A DNA stretch of 64,000 nt from Clostridium vitabionis (GCF_015351765.1 NZ_JADKQA010000005.1:86102-150101), one strand, 5' to 3'; counted from the first letter of the stretch, positions 26,268 to 35,734 are shown. Numbers and translations: made by a program. Notes: generated from the sequence alone by a model not told the origin.

Positions 26268-27218
26268 TTAGAATTCTTTAATTCTCATGCCGAATTCACG
26301 TCGAAATGAAGCTGCTACTCCCCGATGTACCCATCTCGTCAATGGCTGATCAACCACGCAGAATCCATGTGTTACTCGTGGTGCACAGAGAATTTCCGTT
26401 GGTACCCCAGCGGAAAGAAGCCGACTAGCATACTGCAAACCTTCATCACGAAGCGGATCATATTCTGCGACCACTATCATATGCGGATTCAAGTCCTTTA
26501 AATCCCTGCAATAAGCAGGCATTGCATAATAGCTGACCGGATTTCCATCTGGTGCAGTATAAATACTCTCTATTTCATCATAATAGCTTTCTGCCGGCAT
26601 CCCAAGCTTCCCAAACATCAATTTTGATTCTGTCTGATCCAAAGTTAATCCCGGGCACATCAAAACCGTCAGCGCCGGAAGTGGCTCCCCTTGATCCCGT
26701 AAATAAAGAGAGAGTCCCGCACTAAGGCTTCCGCCAGCACTTGTCCCATGTATTCCGATTTTCTCCGGATCCCCTCCAATTTCAGACGCATGATCGTGGA
26801 GCCACAAATAAGCTGTCCTGCAATCCATCAATTGAGCCGGAAACGGTGTTTCTCTTGTGGCCAGCCGATATTCTACAGAAACTACAATGGCAGGCGTCAT
26901 CTCCGCCAAACTGATATTGCGATAATTATCAATGTCCAAATTACCGCTTACATATCCACCGCCGTGAATATCCATAATCATGGGAGCTTTCTCAGGAAGA
27001 CCTGCAGGCCTGATGATTCTAATTTTTAACTGAGAGCCCGGTTCCGTACCAGGAATCATCTCATCATGCATCGTCGTTCCAGCACCCAGCCGGTAAGATT
27101 TAATTGTCTCTTGCAATTCACGCATAGAAACATTTCCTCCGGCATCAGTCTCCAAGTTCATTGCCACATGAGCCTCATATCCGGGATATGGATGTAGATT
27201 GGTATTTTTCACTCGCAT
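26268..27218 (-). CDS. HSL-family alpha/beta hydrolase (carboxylesterase)
   Basis: 316 aa. The oxyanion motif DIHGGGYVSGN and the nucleophile elbow GTSAGGS are those of the hormone-sensitive-lipase esterase family; the catalytic Asp is likely in AEYDPLRDEG and the His in VTHGFCV. It would hydrolyse a small ester in the cytoplasm. As the first gene of the TRAP operon it may act on the imported compound, which is inferred from position only. The start at 27218 uses GGAGGGAG upstream; the track's start at 27239 overlaps that site. A divergent LysR gene, now broken, faces it. Confidence 0.85.
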   Translation of the reverse strand: MRVKNTNLHPYPGYEAHVAMNLETDAGGNVSMRELQETIKSYRLGAGTTMHDEMIPGTEPGSQLKIRIIRPAGLPEKAPMIMDIHGGGYVSGNLDIDNYRNISLAEMTPAIVVSVEYRLATRETPFPAQLMDCRTAYLWLHDHASEIGGDPEKIGIHGTSAGGSLSAGLSLYLRDQGEPLPALTVLMCPGLTLDQTESKLMFGKLGMPAESYYDEIESIYTAPDGNPVSYYAMPAYCRDLKDLNPHMIVVAEYDPLRDEGLQYASRLLSAGVPTEILCAPRVTHGFCVVDQPLTRWVHRGVAASFRREFGMRIKEF

Positions 27219-27719
27219 TTGTTCTGATTCTCCCTCCATTTTTGAATTATTATGGTTTTAATGCATATTTTTATGGCATTTTATTTTTATATTTTGTTCA
27301 CTTTTCACATATCATCATAAGAAAAACAATGGATAATTTCCAATACATTTAGCCTTTGTTGATTCATAATTTTTGTGTTATGGTTTTATATGGAAATTCG
27401 TCATACTCGAATTTGAAAGAAAGGATACTTTTATGGAATTGCTTCAGCTTCAATATTTTATAGAAGTAGTACAACAACAAAGTGTCACAAAAGCTGCTGA
27501 GAAACTCCATATTTCTCAGCCTTCCCTCAGTCAATCGCTTCATCGGCTTCAACAAGAAGTTGGGATCTCAATTTTTCAAAAGGACGGGCGAAAGCTCCGT
27601 CTCACAGAATCTGGTAGAACCTTCTATCTCCGTATTGCCAATGCATTGCAGGCGATCACAAATGCATGTGAAGAAGCAAATGGAACCATTCTTCAAGGGA
27701 ACATTTTGATTGGTACTTA

Positions 27720-29372
27720 GTGTCTGCTCAACATTGGGTCCAATTTTAGCAAACTGCAAAGGTATCTGGACGGCTGCCAACCGTACAGTGCAGCCCGGAA
27801 TTCTGGCGAATTGCTCACGTTGCATCGTCCATTTCGATGAACTGCGCTGTTTCCGGCCCGTATCCGCAGTCCGCAAAATAAAGCACAAAAAGATTCCCTG
27901 TAGGAATTGCGAAGAGGTTGGTGACATAGACTGATAATGCGATAGATGCCAGTGTTGTTTCAGCCAGTCTGGTCATAATGAGACCAGCGCCGTTACAACG
28001 CTTCTCCCTGCTGAAGAAGCGCTCTACCTCGATCCGGTCAGTGTTGTCTTTATACTCCTCCCGGTTAGCCTTATGATCGGCTGCGGGACGCCCCAGTCTC
28101 GGGCCGGAGATGCGGATGCCGTGCTCTTTACAGTAAGCACGGTTCGCCCTTGTCCTGTAGATCTGGTCAACAAGAACCCGTACCGGATAATGCCCGGTGC
28201 GTTCCTTATAACGTTCTACCGCATCCTGCAGGACAGAGCTCTCATTGTAAGGATCAAACTGGAGCTTCTCCAGGCGGGCGTGGCCCTTTTCGTCAATGCT
28301 GACATCATACTTGGCGCCAAACTCCACGGGAGACTTGGCTTTGCCGCGCACGATGGGACGGATATACGGCTGGCTGATGCTCACAATCCGGTCATCCACT
28401 CTGTGAGTGTTGTTATCAAACATGTACTTCTGCTGTTCGTACAGCTTCTGGACGGTCAGATAGCAGTCAATATACTTCTGTGGCAGGGCATAGCCTTCTG
28501 TCATGTATGCCTCCAGATACCGCAGATCGCGATTCAGGCAGCCAAGCTGCTTACGGATCAGGCTCCGGAGCTTCTTCGTCGGGCGTTTTTTGGCTTTCGC
28601 CATGGCAAGATATTCTTTTCTTGCGCGCCTCCGGTATGTTCTGGGCTTCGTCCATGGATGATACTGGTGATGGAAATAGTCAATCATCTCTTCGAGCTTC
28701 TCCCTGGCATCATTGAGAAGCACAAAGTCCTGAGGATACTTGATGTTGGACGGAGAACAGGTGGCATCCAGAATGAAAGTCCCCACGTTCTCCCCGTCGG
28801 CGGATTTTTCCGGTTTATCGCCGGCATGTTCCGGCGTGGCAGCGCCTGCAGCAAGGTATTCTTCATTCGCCATCATCAGAAAACGGGAATCCAGCCTGCG
28901 GCGAAAATACACGAGAACTGTCGGCTTGAACGGGCAGGTGTCCGAAAACCGGTCCATACCAATGAAGTACTGGTAATACGGGTTTTGGGCGACTTCCTTA
29001 ACCAGCCTGCGGTCAGAAAGCCCCTCACGTTTCTGAATGATCAGAGCACCGAGAGCAACACGCAGAGGAAAGGCCTGCCGTCCTTCGTGTGAGGGAAAGA
29101 GAGAAGCGTACACTTTTTCCAGGCTTGTCCAGTCGATGGCATTTGCAAGCCGGACCCATTCATTGTTTTCATCCAGCGGTGTTCCACAGCTCTGGTTGAA
29201 ATCAAAAATCGAAATCTGGTGCTCGGACGGTTTTTTGTACATGGCGGACTGCCTCGGATATATCAATAAGTGCAAAGAAATTAGGAGAAATTGCAAAAAT
29301 CTTTGCACTTATTATACCGCAATCCGCCGTTATTGTCAGTAAATATTGCATTCTACGCTATTGAGCAGACAC
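27720..29372 (-). mobile_element. Insertion sequence, 1653 bp, IS5/IS1182-like
   Basis: Perfect 12-bp terminal inverted repeats GTGTCTGCTCAA (27720-27731) and TTGAGCAGACAC (29361-29372). They are flanked by a direct TACTTA duplication (27714-27719, 29373-29378). One transposase gene fills it. The clean ends and target duplication point to recent insertion. Confidence 0.92.
27815..29242 (-). CDS. Transposase with DUF772-type N terminus and DDE domain
   Basis: 475 aa from the ATG at 29242 (MYKKPSEHQISIFDF). The N-terminal part (FPSHEGRQAFPLRVALGALI, LSDRRLVKEVAQNPYYQYFIG) is of the InsH/DUF772 type. The DDE catalytic acids are probably in TFILDATCSP, RVLVDQIYRTR and the NTDRIEVERFFSREKR region near the end. 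The frame is uninterrupted, so the element may be active. The longer start in the track lies within the terminal region of the IS. Exact IS family was not determined. Confidence 0.85.
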   Translation of the reverse strand: MYKKPSEHQISIFDFNQSCGTPLDENNEWVRLANAIDWTSLEKVYASLFPSHEGRQAFPLRVALGALIIQKREGLSDRRLVKEVAQNPYYQYFIGMDRFSDTCPFKPTVLVYFRRRLDSRFLMMANEEYLAAGAATPEHAGDKPEKSADGENVGTFILDATCSPSNIKYPQDFVLLNDAREKLEEMIDYFHHQYHPWTKPRTYRRRARKEYLAMAKAKKRPTKKLRSLIRKQLGCLNRDLRYLEAYMTEGYALPQKYIDCYLTVQKLYEQQKYMFDNNTHRVDDRIVSISQPYIRPIVRGKAKSPVEFGAKYDVSIDEKGHARLEKLQFDPYNESSVLQDAVERYKERTGHYPVRVLVDQIYRTRANRAYCKEHGIRISGPRLGRPAADHKANREEYKDNTDRIEVERFFSREKRCNGAGLIMTRLAETTLASIALSVYVTNLFAIPTGNLFVLYFADCGYGPETAQFIEMDDAT

Positions 29373-30117
29373 TACTTATATGCCAATCAGGCCTTTGATC
29401 CCCTGTCTGGAAGCCTTCACGTCGCAAAATCCAGATATTACCTTTTCCATCTTCGATATTGTCAACATGAAACAAATTCAACCAGAACAATTTGACGCTT
29501 TACTCTATTATGCCCAATCCAATACGTTAAACATGGGAGAAGGCGAACTAATAGGAACCACTCAAGGTGTCTATGTTCTTCCGGCGTCCACGCCACTTAA
29601 AAGCAAAAACGAGCTCACACTAAAAGATCTCATCTCCGAACCACAGGTATCTTTACTCTGGGGTGATAGCAAGGTGGAGGAAATTTTTGATGACTACCGA
29701 CACATGGGCATGGTGCCTAATATCCGTTACCGCACCAACAGTTCTGCCATAAAAAAGGAAATTATGGCTGCTGGTCTGGCGGTTGGTTCCTCCAATCTGA
29801 TGGTTATTGCCGATTTAAAAAACACGCTTTCTTCAGCTATGATCCCTAAAGCTACTGTATACATTCAAACCAGCAACTGGATATCCTGTTACATTGGCTG
29901 GCGAAAATCAGAATTTCTCTCTCCTGCCGCACTTGCTTTTAAAAAATTCACTCACCAATGGCTTAGGGATCATCCGGATCAAAAGTATTAATCCAGACAC
30001 CTTGTTATGTTATGCAATTTTCAATCTGAAAGCTAGAGACCGCCGTGTCTTTGGAGTACTGATAAGATCAGTATAAACAGTAAAACATCTCTAAACCCGC
30101 GGAAATCCCCCGGATCA

Positions 30118-30146
30118 TTGATTCCCCTCCCGGCTTAGAGTAAAAT
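30118..30146 (+). promoter_or_regulatory. Sigma-A promoter of pgi
   Basis: TTGATT, 17 bases, TAAAAT; the ATG is about 50 bases downstream. Confidence 0.75.
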
Positions 30147-30198
30147 AGCGTTGAATAAGCATCTGCAATATCCAGAACAAATCAGGAGGATAAGGGAC

Positions 30199-31779
30199 AT
30201 GATTAACTGGAAAAATCTCGATGAGCTGACATCCTACGGCGAACTTCGGAAGACGAAGCCCGTGGATCTTGCCCGGGTAATGACGGGAGACCAGGGAGCT
30301 GCCCGTGTGGCAAATTACCAGATTCCCATGGGTGCCGGCCTCGTGTACAATTTCGCGGCAAAAGCCGTGGACGATGATATTCTTGCCGCCCTGGAGAAGC
30401 TGGCGGGGGAAGCCCAGCTCTCCGAGAAGTTTGAAGACCTCTATAATGGCGATGTGGTCAACACCGGGGAGAAGCGCCTTGTCCTCCACCACCTGACCCG
30501 CGGCCAGCTCGGGAAGGACGTCATCGCCGACGGCGTCAACAAGCGCGCCTTCTATGAAGAACAGCAGAAGCGGATCGCCGATTTCGCCGGCCAGGTACAC
30601 GCCGGGAAGATCGCGAACGGCGCCGGGGAGAAATTTACCACTGTCGTCCAGATCGGCATCGGCGGCAGTGACCTCGGCCCCCGGGCAATGTATATCGCGC
30701 TCGAGAACTGGGCGAAAAAGACCGGAAACTTCAAGATGGAGGCGAAGTTCATCAGCAACGTCGATCCGGACGACGCCTCCGCGGTTCTTGACGCCATCGA
30801 TGTGGCGCACGCCCTGTTCATCCTGGTATCCAAGTCCGGAACCACCCTGGAGACGCTGACCAACCAGTCCTTCGTCATGGATGCCCTGAAGAAGAGAGGG
30901 CTTGATCCCGCGAAGCACATGATCGCAGTCACCTCTGAAACCTCCCCGCTCGCGAAGAGCAGCGACTATCTTGCCGCCTTCTTCATGGACGACTATATCG
31001 GCGGCCGCTATTCTTCCACCTCCGCGGTCGGCGGAGCGGTCCTTTCCCTCGCCTTCGGCCCGGACGTATTCGCCCGCTTCCTTGCAGGCGCGCACGAGGA
31101 GGATGTTCTTGCCGCCGGAACCGATGTCCGGAAGAACCCGGCCATGATGGATGCCCTGATCGGATTCTACGAGCGCAGCGTCCTCGGCTATCCGGCCACC
31201 GCCGTTCTCCCGTACTCCCAGGCGCTGAGCCGCTTCCCGGCGCATCTCCAGCAGCTGGACATGGAATCTAACGGAAAGTCGGTCAACCGCTTCGGCGAGC
31301 CGCTCAGCTATGTGACCGGCCCTGTGATCTTCGGCGAGCCGGGCACCAATGGCCAGCACTCTTTCTACCAGCTCCTCCACCAGGGCACGGACATCGTCCC
31401 GCTCCAGTTCGTCGGCTTCCGCAAGAGCCAGCTGGAAAATGATGTCGTGATCCAGGGTTCCACAAGCCAGCAGAAACTCTGCGCCAATGTCGCCGCCCAG
31501 ATCGTCGCCTTCGCCTGCGGGAAGCAGAATGAGAACCTGAACAAGAATTTCAAGGGCGGCCGCCCGTCCAGCATCATCATCGGCGACCAGCTGACCCCGG
31601 AGTCCCTCGGCGCCCTTCTCGCCCACTTCGAGAATAAGGTCATGTTCCAGGGCTTCCTGTGGAACGTCAACAGCTTCGACCAGGAGGGCGTGCAGCTCGG
31701 CAAGGTTCTCGCCAAGGCTGTGCTCGCCCACGAGACCGACGGAGCCCTGACCGCGTACAGCAAGCTGCTCGGCATCTGA
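30199..31779 (+). CDS. pgi: Glucose-6-phosphate isomerase
   Basis: Interconverts glucose-6-phosphate and fructose-6-phosphate in glycolysis. 526 aa starting at MINWKNLDEL behind AGGAGG; the track's earlier start (30151) would begin at the promoter's expected start site. Family motifs are IGIGGSDLGPRAMY, LVSKSGTTLET and GEPGTNGQHSFYQLLHQG, with the active-site Lys/Glu region near the C terminus. It is monocistronic, with its own promoter and a strong terminator. Confidence 0.96.
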   Translation: MINWKNLDELTSYGELRKTKPVDLARVMTGDQGAARVANYQIPMGAGLVYNFAAKAVDDDILAALEKLAGEAQLSEKFEDLYNGDVVNTGEKRLVLHHLTRGQLGKDVIADGVNKRAFYEEQQKRIADFAGQVHAGKIANGAGEKFTTVVQIGIGGSDLGPRAMYIALENWAKKTGNFKMEAKFISNVDPDDASAVLDAIDVAHALFILVSKSGTTLETLTNQSFVMDALKKRGLDPAKHMIAVTSETSPLAKSSDYLAAFFMDDYIGGRYSSTSAVGGAVLSLAFGPDVFARFLAGAHEEDVLAAGTDVRKNPAMMDALIGFYERSVLGYPATAVLPYSQALSRFPAHLQQLDMESNGKSVNRFGEPLSYVTGPVIFGEPGTNGQHSFYQLLHQGTDIVPLQFVGFRKSQLENDVVIQGSTSQQKLCANVAAQIVAFACGKQNENLNKNFKGGRPSSIIIGDQLTPESLGALLAHFENKVMFQGFLWNVNSFDQEGVQLGKVLAKAVLAHETDGALTAYSKLLGI

Positions 31780-31822
31780 ACGGCATAGATTTCCTGCACA
31801 GGCAACAACTGCCGGAAGGCTC

Positions 31823-31853
31823 AGCCTCCGCCCGAAAGGGCGGGGGCTTTTTT
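31823..31853 (+). terminator. Intrinsic terminator of pgi
   Basis: AGCCTCCGCCC GAAA GGGCGGGGGCT followed by TTTTTT. Confidence 0.92.
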
Positions 31854-32072
31854 CCTTCTGTGTCTTCACGACCTATCTGATCATGACCTTTGACGCGGCT
31901 TCTGACACAGGATTTTTAGGATCTGTGACAACAATCCCCACATTTTGAACAATTTTTACTGATTTTCCAGACACGGATTCTGACACAGAAACGCTGGAAA
32001 ATCCCCTATCTCCTGTCCATCTCTATGCCACTTATCCTGCCTTCCCCAAGACTGCGAATCCATTTTCTACAC
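31854..32072 (+). other. Upstream region of the first repeat protein, no clear promoter
   Basis: Between the pgi terminator and the shared leader I see no -35/-10 pair of good quality. TTCTGACACAG occurs twice (near 31901 and 31978). The absence of a promoter contrasts with the strong one in front of the inverted paralogue. Confidence 0.5.
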
Positions 32073-32290
32073 AAAGCATTTCAAAAAAGGAAAAAGGAGT
32101 GTGCAATCATTATGAAAAAGCAGACGAAAGTCGTAGCAGTTCTTTCTGCCGCTGCTCTGCTCGCAATGGGCGCTTCCATGACTTCCTTCGCCGCTGGTTG
32201 GGAGAAGGATGACGAGGGAATCTGGCACTATTACGATGCTGACGGCGACATGGTAACCAGCGATTGGGCTAAGGATGGTTCCAATTGGTA
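32073..32290 (+). repeat. Inverted repeat copy 1: shared leader and signal region
   Basis: 39 bases upstream of the ATG are identical to those of the minus-strand paralogue, and about 180 bases of coding sequence that follow differ at only about four positions. The partner copy is at 37320-37537 in opposite orientation. Confidence 0.9.
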
Positions 32291-33749
32291 CTATCTGGAT
32301 GAGGACGGCAACATGCTGACCGATGCCTGGGTAGATGACGACTACTATGTTGGTTCCGACGGCGCTATGCTGAAGAACCAGTGGGTAAAGACCTTTGCTG
32401 ATGATGAGGATCAGTCTGAGCCCGACGAAGCAGGTGAGCACTGGTATTACTTCGGCGCGAAGGGCAAGAAAGTTTCCGGCAGCCCGGAGGATAAGAAGAT
32501 CAACGGCAGAACTTACTACTTCGATGAAGACGGTAAGATGTACTATGGTTGGCATGAGTTCAACGGCGAAGTTTACTACCTCGGCGGCGAGGATGAAGGC
32601 TGGAGAGCTGAATCCCAGTGGCTGTGGCTGGAGAAGTCCAGTTTAGCGGTTGATAACGACGACGATGATGATGTCGACAGCGACGTTGTTCTTAATTGCG
32701 ACGAAGATGATAAGTGCGACGATGAAGGCTGGTATTGGTTCCAGTCTTCCGGCAAGATGTACCACAAGGCCGATAAGAAGAAGATCAATGGCCATTTCTT
32801 CATGTTCAACGATCACGGCCAGATGCTGTATGAGTGGATCGATAAGGATACCAAGCTGACGCTTTCTTCTAATGCAGCTCTTGACGGCAAAGCTACCGCG
32901 GGCACCGCTACGATCGGCCAGATGCTCTGGTATAAGGAAAACGGAAATGCTTCTGATGACGGCTCCCGTTACACCGGCTGGATGCAGATCGACGGCTCCG
33001 AGGATGTAGGCACGGATACCGATACCGATTGGTATTACTTCAAGGATTCCAAGGCCAAGCACGCTGACGTTGCTAATGACGCGAATGGTCTCTATGACGG
33101 TCAGGATCCGGTTTACGTAATGCGTGAGAAGATCGACGGCAAGTATTTCGCCTTCAACGAAGATGGGCAGATGCAGGATGGCCTTCAGTACATCGGCGGT
33201 AATATGTACTACTTCGATGACAACGGTTATCAGCAGACCGGCAAGATCTCGAACGTAGAAGAGGATGACGACGATACTTACTATTACTATTTCCAGACCA
33301 AGAACAATGGTAACGGTAAGGGCTTTGACGGAACCAAGGATGATGTCCTTTACTTCCTGGGCAAGAGACTTGAGGCTGAGGATAGCTACAGAATCTACAA
33401 CGTAAATGGCAAGTGCTATCTGGTTAATACTAAGGGCAAGATCCAGAAGACCAAGGGCACCAATGTAACGAAGAAAGTAGATCTTGAGAAGCTGGATGGC
33501 ACCTCCGAGGACGATGTAACAGTAACCATCTCCAGCGGCAAGGTTGTCAGTGTTGACAAGGGCAATCTGGAGGATTATGCAGAGGTTCCGCACATCGAGC
33601 TTAAGGATGACTGGATCTATCCGGTACCGACCGCTGATGGTGGTAAGGCTATTGTCAACAAGCAGTATCTTGAGGATGTAGGCGATGAGCTTTCTGTAAA
33701 GGAAGCAACTGGTAACCAGAACAAGCCGGCATATCCTTCTAATAAGTAA
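32112..33749 (+). CDS. Secreted cell-wall-binding repeat protein, paralogue A
   Basis: 545 aa. Signal peptide MKKQTKVVAVLSAAALLAMG with cleavage after SFAA. The rest is made of aromatic-rich CW_binding_1 (choline/glucan-binding-type) repeats such as GEHWYYFGAKGKKVS, KINGRTYYFDEDGKMYYGW and GGNMYYFDDNGYQQTGK, with runs of acidic residues between them. No separate catalytic domain is visible. It is probably attached non-covalently to the cell wall. The start at 32112 has AAAAAGGAG upstream. It shares its 5' end with paralogue B and about two thirds of the rest. No good promoter lies upstream in the present orientation. Confidence 0.85.
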   Translation: MKKQTKVVAVLSAAALLAMGASMTSFAAGWEKDDEGIWHYYDADGDMVTSDWAKDGSNWYYLDEDGNMLTDAWVDDDYYVGSDGAMLKNQWVKTFADDEDQSEPDEAGEHWYYFGAKGKKVSGSPEDKKINGRTYYFDEDGKMYYGWHEFNGEVYYLGGEDEGWRAESQWLWLEKSSLAVDNDDDDDVDSDVVLNCDEDDKCDDEGWYWFQSSGKMYHKADKKKINGHFFMFNDHGQMLYEWIDKDTKLTLSSNAALDGKATAGTATIGQMLWYKENGNASDDGSRYTGWMQIDGSEDVGTDTDTDWYYFKDSKAKHADVANDANGLYDGQDPVYVMREKIDGKYFAFNEDGQMQDGLQYIGGNMYYFDDNGYQQTGKISNVEEDDDDTYYYYFQTKNNGNGKGFDGTKDDVLYFLGKRLEAEDSYRIYNVNGKCYLVNTKGKIQKTKGTNVTKKVDLEKLDGTSEDDVTVTISSGKVVSVDKGNLEDYAEVPHIELKDDWIYPVPTADGGKAIVNKQYLEDVGDELSVKEATGNQNKPAYPSNK

Positions 33750-33764
33750 TAACTTAATCTAGGA

Positions 33765-33798
33765 AGGGAGCTGCTCTAAAAGGGGCAGCTCCTTTTTT
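33765..33798 (+). terminator. Intrinsic terminator of paralogue A
   Basis: GGAGCTGC / GCAGCTCC stem followed by TTTTTT. Confidence 0.9.
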
Positions 33799-33903
33799 CC
33801 TGATTCTCCAGTAATCGAACGAATCACATCGTCACAAAAAATATTTCGCTTTAAACACTCTAATACAGCTTGAACTTAGTTGACAAAAATGATTAGACAG
33901 AGA

Positions 33904-33948
33904 CTTGTGCTTTCACTTTCGGGTGGAGGCGCAGGCCTTCTTTTTATA
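33904..33948 (+). repeat. Inner inverted repeat, left copy
   Basis: GGCGCAGGCCTTCTTTTT (33928-33945) is a perfect 18-bp inverted match to 35663-35680, and about 17 of the next 24 positions outward also match. The copy is hairpin-like with a T-run. The gap 33750-34106 holds this and the terminator, and no gene I can support. Confidence 0.75.
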
Positions 33949-34106
33949 CTCCACTGCTTTCCTATGATTCCATCCGATGTCCACGCATCAATTTCACTAC
34001 TCTCACCTCTCGGAGCATCGACATTCTTGACAATTTCCTGTTACCGCTCAATCTTATATAGCGGGCATGATATGCACTATTCTATTGGAGAAGGAGTATT
34101 TTTCAG

Positions 34107-35303
34107 ATGAAGGCAACGAGGGGAATCTGTCATCGCAAGGATGGCCGCTATATGTGGCGTTTTCAGCATAAAAACAGGATCTATCTGGGCTACGCCCTGC
34201 GGCTTCGTGATGCTGAGCGGGACATGATTCTGAAAAAGGCAGAGATCTATCAGGCGGAAATGCCCGGTGAATTGTCAGGATCGGATACTGCGCAGCGCGG
34301 AGACAGTGCCGGATATGGGACAGCCGAAAAAACACAGGAAACCCTGGACAGCATTTTCCCACGGTGGATCGAAGAAAAGCGGAAGCGCTGCAAGGAGCTG
34401 ACCTGCTATACCTATCGGCACAATTATAAGAACTGCCTGAGACAGGCGCTCGGCACAGTGCCGGTCACAGAGATCAGCGCGGAAATGATCACTGACACTA
34501 TGGACAATCTTGCCCGGCGCTACTCTCGTACGATCATCAATACCAACATCACGATCCTGAACGGACTCCTTACCTATGCTGTCAGGCAGAAAATTCTCCG
34601 GGAAAATCCGATGAAATCTGCGGTCATGCCGGCCACCGCGCCGTGGAGCCGGAAACCTGTCCTTGACCGGCAGGAAGAGCGCGATCTGCTCACTGCCGTC
34701 AAAGGCAGCCGTTTCGCGTCGCTATATCGCCTTGCCGCCTATACCGGCATGCGGATTGGCGAAATCTGCGGCCTCTGCTGGGAGGATATCGACTGGGATC
34801 ATCATTGGATTCACGTTACCCACACGCTGGATTATACTTCTGAACATGGCCTTTACCTGGAATCCCCCAAAACGAAAACCTCACGGAGGATCATTCCCAT
34901 GCTCCCGCGGACGGAAGAACTGCTGCACCGCTGTCGGGATCAGCAGCAAAGATGGAAGGAAGCGGCTGGCGACTGCTGGAAAGGCGCGGGGAAGACAGAA
35001 TCTCTGGTCTTTACAACACCTCTTGGCAGGCCCATCTATCAAGGAAGCATCAACTACGACCTCCGCCAGATCCGTGAAACGATGAAATCTGCCGGAAAAT
35101 CCGCCAAGCACTTCACTTTCCACACGTTCCGCCACAGCTTCGCCACAAGGTGCATCGAGGAGGGGATGAATTACAAGACTTTGCAGACCATCCTCGGCCA
35201 CAGCAGCATGAAGACAACCATGGATATTTACACGCACTGCCTCCCCGACACAATGATGAACGAGCTCCGGGAAGTGGACAGGAAAGCATTTGCCGAAAAT
35301 TAA
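34107..35303 (+). CDS. Tyrosine recombinase (integrase family)
   Basis: 398 aa. The N terminus (CHRKDGRYMWRFQHKNRIYLGYA) resembles the arm-binding domain of Tn916/phage-type integrases. A SAM-like core-binding domain follows at about 70-160. The catalytic set is complete: Arg in TGMRIGEICGL, His and Arg in HTFRHSFATRC, His in LGHSSMKTTMDIY and the Tyr nucleophile in that last motif. It sits between two inverted paralogous surface genes and between inner inverted repeats. No other phage or transposon genes are nearby, so it may serve local DNA inversion. The start has GGAGAAGGAG ten bases upstream. Confidence 0.92.
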   Translation: MKATRGICHRKDGRYMWRFQHKNRIYLGYALRLRDAERDMILKKAEIYQAEMPGELSGSDTAQRGDSAGYGTAEKTQETLDSIFPRWIEEKRKRCKELTCYTYRHNYKNCLRQALGTVPVTEISAEMITDTMDNLARRYSRTIINTNITILNGLLTYAVRQKILRENPMKSAVMPATAPWSRKPVLDRQEERDLLTAVKGSRFASLYRLAAYTGMRIGEICGLCWEDIDWDHHWIHVTHTLDYTSEHGLYLESPKTKTSRRIIPMLPRTEELLHRCRDQQQRWKEAAGDCWKGAGKTESLVFTTPLGRPIYQGSINYDLRQIRETMKSAGKSAKHFTFHTFRHSFATRCIEEGMNYKTLQTILGHSSMKTTMDIYTHCLPDTMMNELREVDRKAFAEN

Positions 35304-35456
35304 GGTTTTTCCGAAGAAGAGCTTGCGGCCGACGGAAACCGGCACAAGGGGTAAACATCTTTATGAGTGAAAGAAATAAGGCTTGCACCAAAACGGTACA
35401 AGCCAATTTTTCGTTACGCGCCCATCGCGTGGTGTTGATGGAACACTTGACTCCCA

Positions 35457-35666
35457 TTACTTTGTTCTTGCCAATTTTTCTTCTATTGCTTCTTCTACAA
35501 ATCTATTCAAACTCTCGCCGTGATTGATGGAATAGATTGCTGCTTTCTGATGGATTTCAGGGCGAACCCTTACATTAAAACTCCCCTTGTAGGCTTTTTC
35601 AGGACGCACTCCTTCCTCCTCGCAATCCGCAAGATAATCATCAACAACGCTTTCAAAAGTAAAAAA
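35457..35666 (-). pseudogene. HicB-type antitoxin, 5'-truncated remnant
   Basis: Not visible as a called ORF because the start is lost. Reading the minus strand from about 35663 gives TFESVVDDYLADCEEEGVRP, then a GSFNVRVRPEIHQKAAIYS stretch and EEAIEEKLARTK before TAA (35459-35457). This is the C-terminal half of a HicB-like antitoxin with its helix-based DNA-binding end. The 5' half is replaced by a terminator-like repeat at 35663-35704. No HicA toxin is seen. Confidence 0.7.
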
Positions 35667-35704
35667 AGAAGGCCTGCGCCTTCGCCCAAAAGCGAAGACA
35701 CAGG
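35660..35704 (-). repeat. Inner inverted repeat, right copy, with terminator
   Basis: On the minus strand GGCCTG..CTTCGC pairs with GCGAAG..CAGGCC and is followed by TTCTTTTTTT. It is the inverted partner of 33904-33948, so the two flank the recombinase gene. Confidence 0.75.
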
Positions 35705-35734
35705 CCAGCTGACCATGATTCGTGCTGGACCAAA

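Larger units (their letters stand above)
27433..29991 (+). pseudogene. LysR-family regulator split by an insertion sequence
   Basis: The 5' part (27433-27719) encodes the winged helix-turn-helix MELLQLQYFIEVVQQQSVTK and SQPSLSQSLHRLQQEVG. The 3' part (29379-29991) encodes the effector-binding domain from MPIRPLIPCLEAF to the natural end. Removing the IS and one copy of its 6-bp target duplication joins the frames exactly as IGT-Y-MPIRP, so the gene was intact before insertion. It diverges from the esterase-TRAP operon and was probably its regulator. The N-terminal fragment (about 95 aa) could still be made and might bind DNA. Confidence 0.9.

Noticed and set aside
30115-31869. 584-aa minus-strand ORF opposite pgi
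   Set aside because: It runs through the pgi promoter and terminator and mirrors pgi codons.
33880-34110. 76-aa ORF before the recombinase
   Set aside because: No ribosome binding site or recognisable content; it covers the inner repeat and the recombinase start region.
34107-35303. Prophage or integrative element
   Set aside because: Only a recombinase is present; no structural, replication or transfer genes and no direct att repeats were found around it.
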